This document shows, in pieces, positions 26,190-35,343 of a stretch of DNA of 64,000 nucleotides (the first letter of the stretch is position 1; each line of letters starts with the position of its first letter). Source of the DNA: Mycobacterium sp. BK086 (GTDB taxonomy: Bacteria > Actinomycetota > Actinomycetes > Mycobacteriales > Mycobacteriaceae); contig SNWL01000006.1 of the NCBI GenBank assembly GCA_004362315.1, positions 372,001 through 436,000 on the forward strand, written 5' to 3'. A model generated the notes under the pieces. The model was not told where the DNA came from, made no database searches, and saw only the letters and a list, made by a program, of their open reading frames with translations. The position numbers and the translations under genes were made by a program.

Positions 26190-27444
26190 GCTGCGGCGTC
26201 CGCGCCCGCTGGCGCGCGCCCTCGTCGAATTGGCCAATGCGGCCAACGGGTTTCACCCGCTGAGCCGCAAAGGCTACAAGACCCTGGCGGTCTTCTCCTT
26301 CGGCTGGCCGACGTCCGAGCTACCGCTGGTGTACCTGGCCGGCTCGGTGCTCGACGCTGTGCGGCGCGGTCTGCGCGGGGACTTCCGCGGCAGGCGCGGC
26401 GGTACTGCGCTGATGCTGACGGCGTTGTCGTGGGTCTTCTTGGGGGCGATCCAGCGTCGCAACATGACCACGCCAAGGCCGGTGCTGCACGCCGCCCTGG
26501 TCGAGGGCCTCGGCGATGATTTCACCGACGTCCTCGACACCCTGCCCAGCACACCGTCCGCGTCGGGTCGGCCCACCGCCTGGCGAACCACCTGGTCGCG
26601 CAGGCAATTCGTCGAGAAGAGCAGCACCGTCATCTACGGGCCGCACGGCCGGGCGAACCTGGCCGACGTGTGGCGCCGCCGCGACCTGCCGCGCGACGGC
26701 AAGGCCCCGGTGATTCTCGAAGTGCCCGGCGGCGCGTGGGCCATCGGCTGGCGCCGCCCGCAGGCCTACCCGCTGATGAGCCACCTCGCCGACCGCGGCT
26801 GGATCTGCGTGGCGATGAATTACCGTGTGAGCCCGGCACATAGCTGGCCCGATCACATCGTCGACGTCAAGCGGGCGCTGGCGTGGATCAAGGAGAACAT
26901 CGCCGAGTACGGCGGCGACCCCGATTTCGTCGCGATCACCGGCGGCTCGGCCGGCGGGCACCTCGCCTCCCTGGCCGCACTGACCCCGAACGACCCCGAA
27001 TACCAGCCGGGTTTCCCCGAGGCCGACACCTCGGTGGTGGCCGCGGTCCCGGTGTACGGCCGCTACGACTGGTACACAGCCCACGGCGAGGGGCGTCGCG
27101 AATTCATCGCCTACCTCGAACGGCTGGTCGTGAAGCGGCAATTCAGCCGGTTCCGCGACATCTACACCGACGCGTCGCCGATCCGCCGGCTGCGCGCCGA
27201 CGCTCCGCCGTTCTTCATCCTGCACGGCGAACACGACTCGGTGATCCCGGTCGGCGAGGCACGCGAGTTCGTCGAGGAATTCCGCCAGGTGGCCAAGGAA
27301 CCGGTGCTCTACGCCGAATTGCCCGGCGCCCAGCACGGCTACGACATCATGCCCTCGCGCCGCGCACACGATTCGGCCGAGGCCGTCGGCCAGTTCCTGT
27401 CGTGGGTGTACGCGAGCGCGATGAAGAATAGGCCTCGTGCGTAG
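26158..27444 (+). CDS. Alpha/beta hydrolase, esterase/lipase (LipO-like)
   Basis: A 428-residue hydrolase of the LipC/LipO group. The oxyanion segment is LEVPGGAWAIGW rather than HGGG; the nucleophile elbow is ITGGSAGGHLASL; the acid and base are probably in LHGEHDSVIP and GAQHGYD. A hydrophobic N-terminal region (~1-120) may associate with membrane. The ATG at 26158, within the end of the ligase gene, is the natural start. It is clearly paralogous to the protein at 29843-31039. A role in acylglycerol turnover is inferred from its acyltransferase and ligase partners. Confidence 0.85.
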   Translation: MNSSLVRLTAKLRRPRPLARALVELANAANGFHPLSRKGYKTLAVFSFGWPTSELPLVYLAGSVLDAVRRGLRGDFRGRRGGTALMLTALSWVFLGAIQRRNMTTPRPVLHAALVEGLGDDFTDVLDTLPSTPSASGRPTAWRTTWSRRQFVEKSSTVIYGPHGRANLADVWRRRDLPRDGKAPVILEVPGGAWAIGWRRPQAYPLMSHLADRGWICVAMNYRVSPAHSWPDHIVDVKRALAWIKENIAEYGGDPDFVAITGGSAGGHLASLAALTPNDPEYQPGFPEADTSVVAAVPVYGRYDWYTAHGEGRREFIAYLERLVVKRQFSRFRDIYTDASPIRRLRADAPPFFILHGEHDSVIPVGEAREFVEEFRQVAKEPVLYAELPGAQHGYDIMPSRRAHDSAEAVGQFLSWVYASAMKNRPRA

Positions 27445-28372
27445 ACATATCCGGCGGGTGCGCGATATCGGCCTGCGCAGGCTGACGATCGCGTTTCTCG
27501 CACTGGCCGCCGTGATCGGCCTGAGCGTCACGGGATACATCACCAGCAGGAACGACACTGATCAGGAAAGCTACTTCGGCGATCCTGATGCGCCGGATCG
27601 AGTGAACGTCACGGCCTGGATCACGAGAGTTGATTCAGCGACACAATCACTTTCGGTGACAATCGTCGATGTGTCGCCGAACGGGAAACTGGCCGACCCG
27701 GAGGGAAACTTCGCCCAGGACGCCACACTGACGACGGCCGCGATCGGAAATTGGAAGGCGGATATCAAGGCCGGCGATGCCGCTCCGGATATCGAACAGA
27801 AAGTCGGTGTGGACGGCGCCGTCACCGATTATCCGTTCGACCGGTACACCGGTCGCTTCGAGGTGCACGTCTTCAACGCCGACGGAAACAATGTTCCGGT
27901 GGCCCTCACCGTGGTCAACACCGATCCCTTCTTCCGGCTCAACACGTCGTCGGGGAGCACCCAAAACGGCGGAGTTGTGGTCAATCTCGGACTTCACCGC
28001 AGCATGCCCACGCTGATCTTCGCGGTGTTCGTGATGGTGCTGATGCTGGGTCTGGCGATCGGCGCGGTGGTTGCGGCCTACTACGTGCTGCACTGGCGAC
28101 ACGGCCTGATCTTCCCGGCCTGTTCGATGATGGCCGCCATCCTGTTCGCGCTGATTCCGCTGCGCAATGCCGTGCCGGGCAGCCCACCGATCGGATCGAT
28201 CATCGACTTCGGGTCGTTCTTCATCGCCGAGGCCGTGATCTCCATTTCGTTGATCTCCGGCATCGTGATCGGCTTCCGCCATCAGCGCACCAAAGAGCGC
28301 GCCGCAAGCGAACCTGAGCCAGAACCCGACCCGATCGATTCAGCGGACGAACCCGTCGAGCAGCCGTCCTAG
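27437..28372 (+). CDS. DUF4436-like membrane protein
   Basis: A 311-residue protein with an N-terminal transmembrane helix (about 14-35), an extracytoplasmic beta-rich domain (~40-190), three C-terminal helices (around 193-220, 225-245, 255-280) and an acidic Glu/Pro-rich tail. This layout matches the actinobacterial DUF4436 family, which has no known function. It overlaps the esterase stop by 8 bases and ends the KstR-box operon. It converges with the WS/DGAT gene, overlapping it by four bases. Confidence 0.65.
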   Translation: MRRHIRRVRDIGLRRLTIAFLALAAVIGLSVTGYITSRNDTDQESYFGDPDAPDRVNVTAWITRVDSATQSLSVTIVDVSPNGKLADPEGNFAQDATLTTAAIGNWKADIKAGDAAPDIEQKVGVDGAVTDYPFDRYTGRFEVHVFNADGNNVPVALTVVNTDPFFRLNTSSGSTQNGGVVVNLGLHRSMPTLIFAVFVMVLMLGLAIGAVVAAYYVLHWRHGLIFPACSMMAAILFALIPLRNAVPGSPPIGSIIDFGSFFIAEAVISISLISGIVIGFRHQRTKERAASEPEPEPDPIDSADEPVEQPS

Positions 28373-29787
28373 GCCTGCGCCATGGCCGTCTCCACGACCG
28401 CCAGCTCACCGGAAAGCCCTGCGGCCACCCGAATTTCGGAGAACGCCGCCAGCATCGCGTCGGTGACTTCATGGGGGTCGCGCACAGTCGAGCCATCGGT
28501 GAGCACCGAGATGTTGAGCTGATCCACGTAACTCCACACGGTGATGTTCAACCCGCTGCCCGCGGTGAGCGGCCCGACGGAGTAGATCTCGGTGACCAGC
28601 GCGCCGCCGACGCGACCGTGTTCGCGTGGGCCGGGCACATTCGAGATGGGCAGATTCAGCACCTTGTTCTGGCCGTCCCTGGTGGACAGCCACTTGAACA
28701 GGGCCTGTGCCGGCGCGGGCGGCAGGTACGTCGACCACCGGCTGACCAACTCGGGTCCGACCAGTTGGTGACTTTCCTTGGCCAGCACCGCGGCGTCGTG
28801 GGTTTGGCGCACCCGCTCGAGCGGATCTTCGACCTCCACGGGTACCGCCACCATCATGCCGGTGAAGAAGTTGCCCGATACTCGGTCAGGGTCGAAGTTG
28901 AAGCTCACCGGAACCGACGCCAGCAGCGGATGATTCGCCTTGCCGTCATAGCGCAACAGCAGGGTGCGCAGCGCCCCGGCCGCGGTGGCGAGCACCAGAT
29001 CGTTGATCGTGACGCCGAGCGTCTTGCTGGTTTCCTTGAACTCGGCCAGCGCCAATGTCGCAGTGGCAAAACGCCTTTGGGGGTTGAGCATGTGGTTCAT
29101 GAACGACGGCGGCGGCGTGAACGGCATGGTCAACTCGGGCGACAGCTTGCGGTCGCTTCGCCGTACCCGGCGCATCCCGTCATAGGTGTATTTCATGACC
29201 CCGGGCAGCTTGCCGAGCTGGCGCAGGTGGTCGGCGAACGCCGAGCGCACCAACTCGCCGCGGGCGGGCGCGGGGTCGGTCGGAAATTCCTGATCCGGGT
29301 CGGGGCCGCTCTGCAGATCCATCCCGCGGGCCATCAGATTGCCCGAGGCGACGCCGTCAGCCAGGGCGTGGTGGATCTTGCCGACGACCGCGATCCGGCC
29401 GTTGGCCAGTCCCTCGACGAAATACATCTCCCACAGCGGCCGGCTGCGATCCAGCGGGGTGCTGGCGATCTCGCCGATCGCCTCGTCGAGCTCGCGGCGG
29501 CCGCCCGGCTCCTTCACCCGCCACGGGCGGATGTGGTAGTCGAGGTCGACGTCGCAGTTCTCCAGCCACATCGGATGGTGGAACTTGAACGGGATGTTGA
29601 TCAATTGATAGCGGAACGGGTCCAGCTTGTAGAGCCTGCCGCGGATGACTTGCCGGAACTCCTCGACGCCGAACGTGCGGCCGCCCCGATCGCCGAGCTC
29701 GATGATCGCGATCTTGAGGGTGTGCATGTGCACATTGGGTGCCTCGCTGTACAGCAGCACCGCGTCCCAGCCGCGCAGTCGTTTCAT
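28369..29787 (-). CDS. Wax ester synthase/diacylglycerol acyltransferase (WS/DGAT, Rv0221-like)
   Basis: A 472-residue WS/DGAT with the catalytic motif HHALADG (139-145). It also has LWEMYFVEGL just before it and the late NLPISNVPGPREH segment that marks the family. It makes triacylglycerol or wax esters from acyl-CoA at the membrane. It lies 55 bases downstream of the LipC-like esterase gene on the same strand, as Rv0220-Rv0221 are neighbours in M. tuberculosis. It converges with the KstR-box operon, so storage-lipid synthesis and hydrolysis genes are clustered here. Confidence 0.9.
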   Translation of the reverse strand: MKRLRGWDAVLLYSEAPNVHMHTLKIAIIELGDRGGRTFGVEEFRQVIRGRLYKLDPFRYQLINIPFKFHHPMWLENCDVDLDYHIRPWRVKEPGGRRELDEAIGEIASTPLDRSRPLWEMYFVEGLANGRIAVVGKIHHALADGVASGNLMARGMDLQSGPDPDQEFPTDPAPARGELVRSAFADHLRQLGKLPGVMKYTYDGMRRVRRSDRKLSPELTMPFTPPPSFMNHMLNPQRRFATATLALAEFKETSKTLGVTINDLVLATAAGALRTLLLRYDGKANHPLLASVPVSFNFDPDRVSGNFFTGMMVAVPVEVEDPLERVRQTHDAAVLAKESHQLVGPELVSRWSTYLPPAPAQALFKWLSTRDGQNKVLNLPISNVPGPREHGRVGGALVTEIYSVGPLTAGSGLNITVWSYVDQLNISVLTDGSTVRDPHEVTDAMLAAFSEIRVAAGLSGELAVVETAMAQA

Positions 29788-29842
29788 CGCTCACCTCTCC
29801 GCCCCTGTCCGTCCCAGCCCGGACGATACAGCCGAGGAGGGC

Positions 29843-31039
29843 TCAGATGACCTCTTTGGTGGACATGAGGGCACGGTCACGGCGAATCTGATTGAGGAAC
29901 AGCCCGATTGCGGTGGCGACTGAGCCGGTACGCGCGCCGTCGGTCATGTCGAAACCGTGACCGGCACCGGGCAATTCGACGTAACCGACCTTCGAGCGGG
30001 ACACCGAGCGAAGCCGGTCCACGAAGGCCTGGGCCTGCGCGACGGGGATCACGCTGTCACCGGAGCCGTGCACGACCAGGAACGGTGGCGCCTTGGGATG
30101 GATCCGCGCGATCGGTGAAGCCTTGCGGAACAGGTCGCCGTGGCGGCTCTGCTTCTTATTGACGACCACCCGCTCCAGGAAGTCGACGAAGCGGATGCGC
30201 TCGGGAGTCGAGCGGTCTTCCCAGTCGTAGCGGCCGTAGATGCCGACGACGGCGTCGACGGCGGTGTCCGACCCCTGCGGCAGGTGCGCCTGGTACTCGG
30301 GGTCGTCGATCGTCAGTCCCGCCAGTGCGGCAAGGTGACCACCGGCCGAACATCCCGCCACCGCAACGAAATTGCGGTCGCCACCGAAGCGGTCGACGTT
30401 CGCGCGAGCCCAGGCGATCGCCGCCTTGACGTCCTGGATGTGCCGCGGCCACCGGTGATGCGGGGCGACACGGTAATCGATCGACAGGCAGACCCAGCCC
30501 TGCTCGGCCAGATGCGACATCAGCGCGTAGCCCTGGATGATCCGGCTGCCGTGCACCCAAGCACCGCCGGGCAGGAACACCATGACCGGGGCGGGTTCGG
30601 CGGGCAGATCCTTGCGGCGCCAGACATCGAGCAGCTGCGAGGGGTCGTCGCCGTAGCGGACCGAACCCCGGTACAGGTTCTTGCGATGTTCGAAGGCCTT
30701 CAGCACGGGCGGCGCCTTTTCCGGCGCCGGCCACTCGATCTGCAGGTCCTCGGCGGCCACGACACCGCGCAGGCCGGCCTCGGCCACCGCACGCGTGCTT
30801 TCCCGGTCGGCCTTGCGGACCTCACCGGCGTTCGGGGCGAACCAGGACTTGGTGGCCGCACCGACGAGCTCCGGCATCTGCCGCGCACCCCAGACACTCA
30901 TCGCGCTCAGCGCACCCAGCGGTTCGAGGTGCTTACCGACGACCGGCAGCTGAGCGGAGGCCACGCTCATGGCCAGCAGGTAGTCAGCGGGGCCGGCTTG
31001 CATCAGCCAGCGAGCTGTCGTCCACGGGTTCACCGTCAT
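29843..31039 (-). CDS. Alpha/beta hydrolase, carboxylesterase LipC-like
   Basis: A 398-residue esterase paralogous to the LipO-like protein at 26158. It has the oxyanion loop FLPGGAWVHGS, nucleophile elbow VAGCSAGGHLAAL, YGRYDWEDRS, acid VHGSGDSVIP and base GAGHGFDM. LipC (Rv0220) is a cell-surface carboxylesterase, and gene order with the WS/DGAT supports orthology. The ATG at 31039 is chosen because TACGCT (TANNNT) lies six bases upstream, consistent with leaderless initiation, and the upstream reading frame shows no conserved sequence. Confidence 0.85.
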   Translation of the reverse strand: MTVNPWTTARWLMQAGPADYLLAMSVASAQLPVVGKHLEPLGALSAMSVWGARQMPELVGAATKSWFAPNAGEVRKADRESTRAVAEAGLRGVVAAEDLQIEWPAPEKAPPVLKAFEHRKNLYRGSVRYGDDPSQLLDVWRRKDLPAEPAPVMVFLPGGAWVHGSRIIQGYALMSHLAEQGWVCLSIDYRVAPHHRWPRHIQDVKAAIAWARANVDRFGGDRNFVAVAGCSAGGHLAALAGLTIDDPEYQAHLPQGSDTAVDAVVGIYGRYDWEDRSTPERIRFVDFLERVVVNKKQSRHGDLFRKASPIARIHPKAPPFLVVHGSGDSVIPVAQAQAFVDRLRSVSRSKVGYVELPGAGHGFDMTDGARTGSVATAIGLFLNQIRRDRALMSTKEVI

Positions 31040-31182
31040 TGCGCGAGCGTACCCCGCAGTAGCAAGGTGAAACGACAAATTCTTCGGAATGTTCACTGCT
31101 TTGCTGGGTTCAGCGGAGATCGACCGTGCTACAACGCATGCCACATAAGTTGGCGTTTGCCCGTTCGCGTCAATTACGCACT

Positions 31183-32169
31183 TTAATGACCCGCGTTACG
31201 CGCCAAATCGATAGCGAACTGGTTCACAAAGTTGCCCGGCCCGGGATCCCCGCGCCCGCACGATCCATCGGAGTCACCCGGACGCTTGACCCACAGGAAC
31301 GCGTCGATGTGGCCGTTACCGGTGGCCGTGGTGGGCTGGACTCCGAGCGCACGACCGCTGGGATTGCACCAATACAATTCGCCGTCGGCCGGTCCATTGC
31401 CGTTGCGGGACGTGTCGATCACATAGGGCTTACCGCCCGTCATCCCCGAAACCGCTTCGCCGTAACCGATTTCCTCGTCGGTGGTCAGGAAGTTGGAGGT
31501 GTTGAGGCTGAAACCTCGCGCGTTGGCGATGCCGACCTGGTTGAGCCGATTGGCGATCTCCTCGGCGGGCAGCCAGCGCGCATGCCCGGCGTCGATGTAC
31601 ACGGCGGCGGCGGGATTCTTGGTCAGGGTGTCGACGCCATAGCGGATCAGGTCGAAGCGTTCCTGGCGCGCGTCACCGGACAGGCAGTCCGCCATGTCGA
31701 GCGCGTCGGGTTCCAGGATGATCGTGACGGGTCCGCCGCCGATCTGGGACGCGACGGTGTCGATCCACCCGCGGTAGGACGCGGCCGATCCATGCCCACC
31801 CGAGGCGAAGCTGCCGCAGTCGCGATTCGGCAGCGAATACATGGCCAGCATCGGCATGGCGCCCGCAGCCCAGGCACCGGTCAGGTACTTGGTGACCGCG
31901 GCGGCCGGAACCAGGTTGTCGATCCAGTAGGCCTGCGGCGTGTTGGCGATGTAGGCCAGCTGGGGATTGTCCGGGTTGGCACGCGAGGCACGCATGGCCG
32001 CGGAGTTCGGGTCCACATAGAAGGGCGACCCGCCGATCGGGGCGGCATCGTCGGCCAGGCGAACCGGCCCGACCTGCACCGGTCCGGTGGACAGAACCAT
32101 GCCGGCGACGACCGCAGCCGTCATGAACGGGGCGATCCATCGTGCGACCGCACCAGCAGCTGAGGACAT
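31183..32169 (-). CDS. Secreted glycoside hydrolase family 6 protein
   Basis: A 328-residue protein with an N-terminal signal or anchor (about 10-30) and a GH6 barrel. The family markers are YSLPNRDCGSFASGG (111-125), the catalytic-acid segment LEPDALD (152-158), the aspartate-bearing YIDAGHARWL and the late DAFLWVKRPGDSDG. GH6 enzymes cleave beta-1,4-glucans by inversion. Mycobacteria keep several GH6 proteins despite lacking cellulose metabolism in many species, and roles on self-made cellulose or wall glycans have been proposed. The gene stands between the LipC and alcohol dehydrogenase genes on the same strand. Confidence 0.87.
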   Translation of the reverse strand: MSSAAGAVARWIAPFMTAAVVAGMVLSTGPVQVGPVRLADDAAPIGGSPFYVDPNSAAMRASRANPDNPQLAYIANTPQAYWIDNLVPAAAVTKYLTGAWAAGAMPMLAMYSLPNRDCGSFASGGHGSAASYRGWIDTVASQIGGGPVTIILEPDALDMADCLSGDARQERFDLIRYGVDTLTKNPAAAVYIDAGHARWLPAEEIANRLNQVGIANARGFSLNTSNFLTTDEEIGYGEAVSGMTGGKPYVIDTSRNGNGPADGELYWCNPSGRALGVQPTTATGNGHIDAFLWVKRPGDSDGSCGRGDPGPGNFVNQFAIDLARNAGH

Positions 32170-32233
32170 CACCGAAGAAAAGCTAGTGCCGGGGGTCCAG
32201 AAACGCCAACCGTGTACCGAAGCCACCCGCAGT

Positions 32234-33259
32234 TCACGGCGTGAGGATGACCTTGACGACCTCGCCACCCCGGGCGGCTACCGCGGCATAACCCTCGGCG
32301 GCCTGATCGAGAGACAGGTTGGTGGTGAAGATGCCGTCGACGTCCAGCCGCCCGTTCTGCAGCAGCGGGATCAGTTCCGGCCAGGTCTGCTGAACGGGCG
32401 CCGTCGTCATCCGGAAGGTCAGGCTGCGCAGCAGGCCGGTGAGCGCCGGGAACGGGTAGGGGTTGAGGTTGTGCACCCCGACCACCGACACCGTGCCGCG
32501 GGCACGCACGGTGGCGATCGCGTCGTCGATCGTGGTGTCGTTGCCGACGGCGTCGATCACCGAGTCCGCGCCCCGGCCACCCGTGGCCTCCATGACCGCC
32601 TGCGCTGAGGGCGGCGCGATCGCCGTCGCACCGAGTTTCGCAGCCCGCTCACGCCGCTCGGCCACCGGATCGACGGCGAAAACCTGTGCCGCACCGAGGA
32701 ACAACGCACTGCGCACTGTGCACAGACCGACCGCACCCAGGCCGATCACCACGGCGGTGCCACCGACCGGGATGTCGGCGCGCTGGGCGGCCGACCACCC
32801 GGTGGCCAGATTGTCGGTGAGCAGCAGCGCCGCCTCGGTGCTGATGTTCTCCGGCATTTTCAGCAGCTGGAAGTCGGCGGCCGGCACGGCCATCAGTTCG
32901 GCCTGCGCTCCGCCCAGCACACCGGAACCGAAAACCTGTGGACCCGAGGCGCATTGGATCGGATCCAGGGTCGCACAGCCTGCGCAGTGGCCGCAGCCGG
33001 CCACCGAGGACACGATGACCTGGTCGCCGACCTTGACCGTGCGCACGTCCGCCCCGACCTCGACCACCGTGCCGATGGCCTCGTGCCCCAGCGAGACCGG
33101 CTGGAAGAGCGGATAGTCACCCTCGTAGAAGTGCAGGTCCGAGCCGCAGATGGCGGCCGCGGTCACCTGGACGATGGCTCCGGTCGGTCCCGGCAATACC
33201 GGGTCGGGCCAGTTGTCGACCCGGACGGATCCCGGCGTTTCGATGAGCACCGCGCGCAT
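32234..33259 (-). CDS. Zinc-dependent alcohol dehydrogenase (MDR family)
   Basis: A 341-residue medium-chain dehydrogenase. The catalytic zinc ligands are C38 (ICGSD) and H59-E60 (GHE), the structural zinc site is C89, C92, C95 and C103, and GLGAVG (173-178) is the NAD site. It is encoded 9 bases downstream of the Baeyer-Villiger monooxygenase with a GAGGAAG ribosome site between them. The pair suggests oxidation of a secondary alcohol to a ketone that the monooxygenase converts to an ester; this is inference from context. Confidence 0.87.
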   Translation of the reverse strand: MRAVLIETPGSVRVDNWPDPVLPGPTGAIVQVTAAAICGSDLHFYEGDYPLFQPVSLGHEAIGTVVEVGADVRTVKVGDQVIVSSVAGCGHCAGCATLDPIQCASGPQVFGSGVLGGAQAELMAVPAADFQLLKMPENISTEAALLLTDNLATGWSAAQRADIPVGGTAVVIGLGAVGLCTVRSALFLGAAQVFAVDPVAERRERAAKLGATAIAPPSAQAVMEATGGRGADSVIDAVGNDTTIDDAIATVRARGTVSVVGVHNLNPYPFPALTGLLRSLTFRMTTAPVQQTWPELIPLLQNGRLDVDGIFTTNLSLDQAAEGYAAVAARGGEVVKVILTP

Positions 33260-33268
33260 GAGTCTTCC

Positions 33269-35212
33269 TCACTTCTCTTTTGTCACAACGAAGTTCGACC
33301 ATTCGGGCTCACGCACCGCGTTCCAGTACACCGGAAGGCGCCACGGACTCACGGTGTGGATCTCCCCGTCGGGGTTCTTGAAGTACGAGTGCTTGATCGA
33401 GGGATGGGCCCACACCATCGTGTTGATCTCGGCCTGATGCCTCTGGTGCCACGCCTCGGTGGCCTCGGCGGTCGGCTCAATTGCGTTCCAGCCGTTGCCG
33501 ATCACTTCCGCAAGGCAGTCGTTGATATAGCGCATCTGCAGCTCGGAGTTGAAGATCAGGCTGCCGCCGTGCGCCAGATGGTTGCCCGGGCCGTAGATCA
33601 TGAAGAAGTTCGGGAACCCGGGCGCGGTGATGCCGAGGTAGGCGGCGGGTCGCTCCCCCCACGAAGCGCGCAGGTCCACCCCGTCACGGCCGGTGATCGT
33701 CATCGGAAACAGCACCTCGGTGGCGCGGAATCCGGTGGCGTAGACGACGACGTCGACGTCGTGGGTCACCCCGTCGGCGGTGACCACCCCGTGCGGGGTG
33801 ATCCGTTCGATCGGCGTACGCACCAGCTCGACGTCGTCGCGGCGCAGGGTGGTGAGCCAAGTTCCGTTGTCCTGCAACGTGCGTTTGCCGGTCGCGGGAT
33901 AGTCGGGCAGCACCTTGGCCAAGAGTTCGTGATCGTCACCGACCTGGGTGGTGATCCAGTCGGTGAACATCAGGCGTGCCACCGCGTTGATCTCGCTGAC
34001 CGCATAGTTCGGGTCGTCGGCGTTGGTGTAGGCCGGATCCGAGCGGGCCGCCTCCAGACCCTTGTCGGCGCCGGGCCACATCACCAGGAAGCGATACCAA
34101 CGGTTGTAGTACGGAAGGTGATTCATCGCCCAGCGCACACCGTCGCCGACGCTGTCGTGGTACATCGGATTGGGAAACATCCACTGCGCGGTGCGCTGGA
34201 ACACGGTCAGGTGCTCGACCCGGTCGGCGATGGCCGGCGCGATCTGGAACCCGCTTGCGCCGGCACCGATCAGCGCCACCCGCTTGCCGGTGAGGTCCAC
34301 GGAGTGATCCCAGGCCGCGGAATGAAATGCGGGACCTTCGAAGGTGTCGGCGCCGTCGATGTCGGGCAGCTGCGGCCGGTTCAGCTGGCCGACCGCGGTG
34401 ATGACCGCCCTGGCGCGAATGGTGGATTCGGTTCCGTCCTTGCCGCGCACGACCACAGCCCAGCTGCCGTCGTCGTCGCTCCAGGTCGCGGAAACGACCT
34501 CGGTTTCCCAGCGCACGTTCTCGTCGAGTTCGTGGCGGGCCAGCACGGTTTCGAAATAGGCACGCAATTCAGGCTGTTCGGCGAAATAGTGCGACCAGTC
34601 GTTGCTCGGTTCGAAGCTGTAGCAGTAGAAGTGATTGGCGACGTCGACCCGGGCACCGGGATAGCTGTTCTCCCACCATGTTCCGCCGGGGCCGGCATTC
34701 TTCTCGACGACGGTGAACGGGATATTGGCTTGTTTGAGCCGGATCGCGGCGAGCAGACCGGATTCACCGCACCCGATCACGACGACCGGGAAGTCGGCTG
34801 TCGCCTCGGGGTCGAGCGCGACGGGACGGCGTGGGTCGACATCCTCGAGGTCCATCTCCTCCAGGACCATCGGGCGGTATTCGTCGTCGACGTGTTCGCA
34901 GGCGGCCCAGTCCAGCATCTCGGCGATCAGATCGGGACTCAGCGGCACCGGTCCCGGGCAGCCCCGGTCGCGGTAGTCGGCGATGACCGGCAGCGCCACT
35001 TCGCGGGCCTTGGCCTTGTCCTCCTCGGACATGAAGCCCTGGACCTCGTTGAGGAAGACGCCGTTCTGCTTGAACTCGCGGATGAATCGAGGATCGCCGG
35101 TGATGTGCACCAGGGACAGCAGCATCGTGGGGATGCTGACCTGCTCCAATGCTGCGGCAATCTCGGCGTCGGTGGACGTGAAGGGTTGCCCCGCATACGG
35201 ATTGGTCGACAT
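33269..35212 (-). CDS. Baeyer-Villiger-type flavin monooxygenase
   Basis: A 647-residue class B flavin monooxygenase. After a ~135-residue N-terminal extension come the FAD site GCGESG (147-152), the Baeyer-Villiger fingerprint FEGPAFHSAAWD (291-302) and the NADPH site GAGASG (316-321), followed by VVYATGFRATE. It would insert oxygen next to a ketone carbonyl to give an ester or lactone. The extended N-terminus is usual in one actinobacterial BVMO branch. It is divergent from an HSL-family esterase across a 31-bp interrupted palindrome and is followed by an alcohol dehydrogenase. Confidence 0.9.
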   Translation of the reverse strand: MSTNPYAGQPFTSTDAEIAAALEQVSIPTMLLSLVHITGDPRFIREFKQNGVFLNEVQGFMSEEDKAKAREVALPVIADYRDRGCPGPVPLSPDLIAEMLDWAACEHVDDEYRPMVLEEMDLEDVDPRRPVALDPEATADFPVVVIGCGESGLLAAIRLKQANIPFTVVEKNAGPGGTWWENSYPGARVDVANHFYCYSFEPSNDWSHYFAEQPELRAYFETVLARHELDENVRWETEVVSATWSDDDGSWAVVVRGKDGTESTIRARAVITAVGQLNRPQLPDIDGADTFEGPAFHSAAWDHSVDLTGKRVALIGAGASGFQIAPAIADRVEHLTVFQRTAQWMFPNPMYHDSVGDGVRWAMNHLPYYNRWYRFLVMWPGADKGLEAARSDPAYTNADDPNYAVSEINAVARLMFTDWITTQVGDDHELLAKVLPDYPATGKRTLQDNGTWLTTLRRDDVELVRTPIERITPHGVVTADGVTHDVDVVVYATGFRATEVLFPMTITGRDGVDLRASWGERPAAYLGITAPGFPNFFMIYGPGNHLAHGGSLIFNSELQMRYINDCLAEVIGNGWNAIEPTAEATEAWHQRHQAEINTMVWAHPSIKHSYFKNPDGEIHTVSPWRLPVYWNAVREPEWSNFVVTKEK

Positions 35213-35234
35213 TGACGTGTCCTCTCGCCGCTAC

Positions 35235-35265
35235 GCAATTACGCTACGCAGCGTTCCGTAATTGC
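35235..35265. promoter_or_regulatory. 31-bp interrupted palindrome between monooxygenase and esterase
   Basis: GCAATTACG (35235-35243) and CGTAATTGC (35257-35265) are perfect inverted 9-mers with a 13-base spacer that itself contains ACGC/GCGT half-sites. It lies 22 bases upstream of the monooxygenase start and 78 bases upstream of the esterase start. This is the right place for an operator shared by both divergent units. No regulator gene is adjacent. Confidence 0.6.
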
Positions 35266-35343
35266 CGCCATCACGATACTGTCGGTGCCGTCGTGGATCA
35301 AGGTCCTGTCCCAGCCCCATCGCCGGTGGTAATACTGGGCTGC

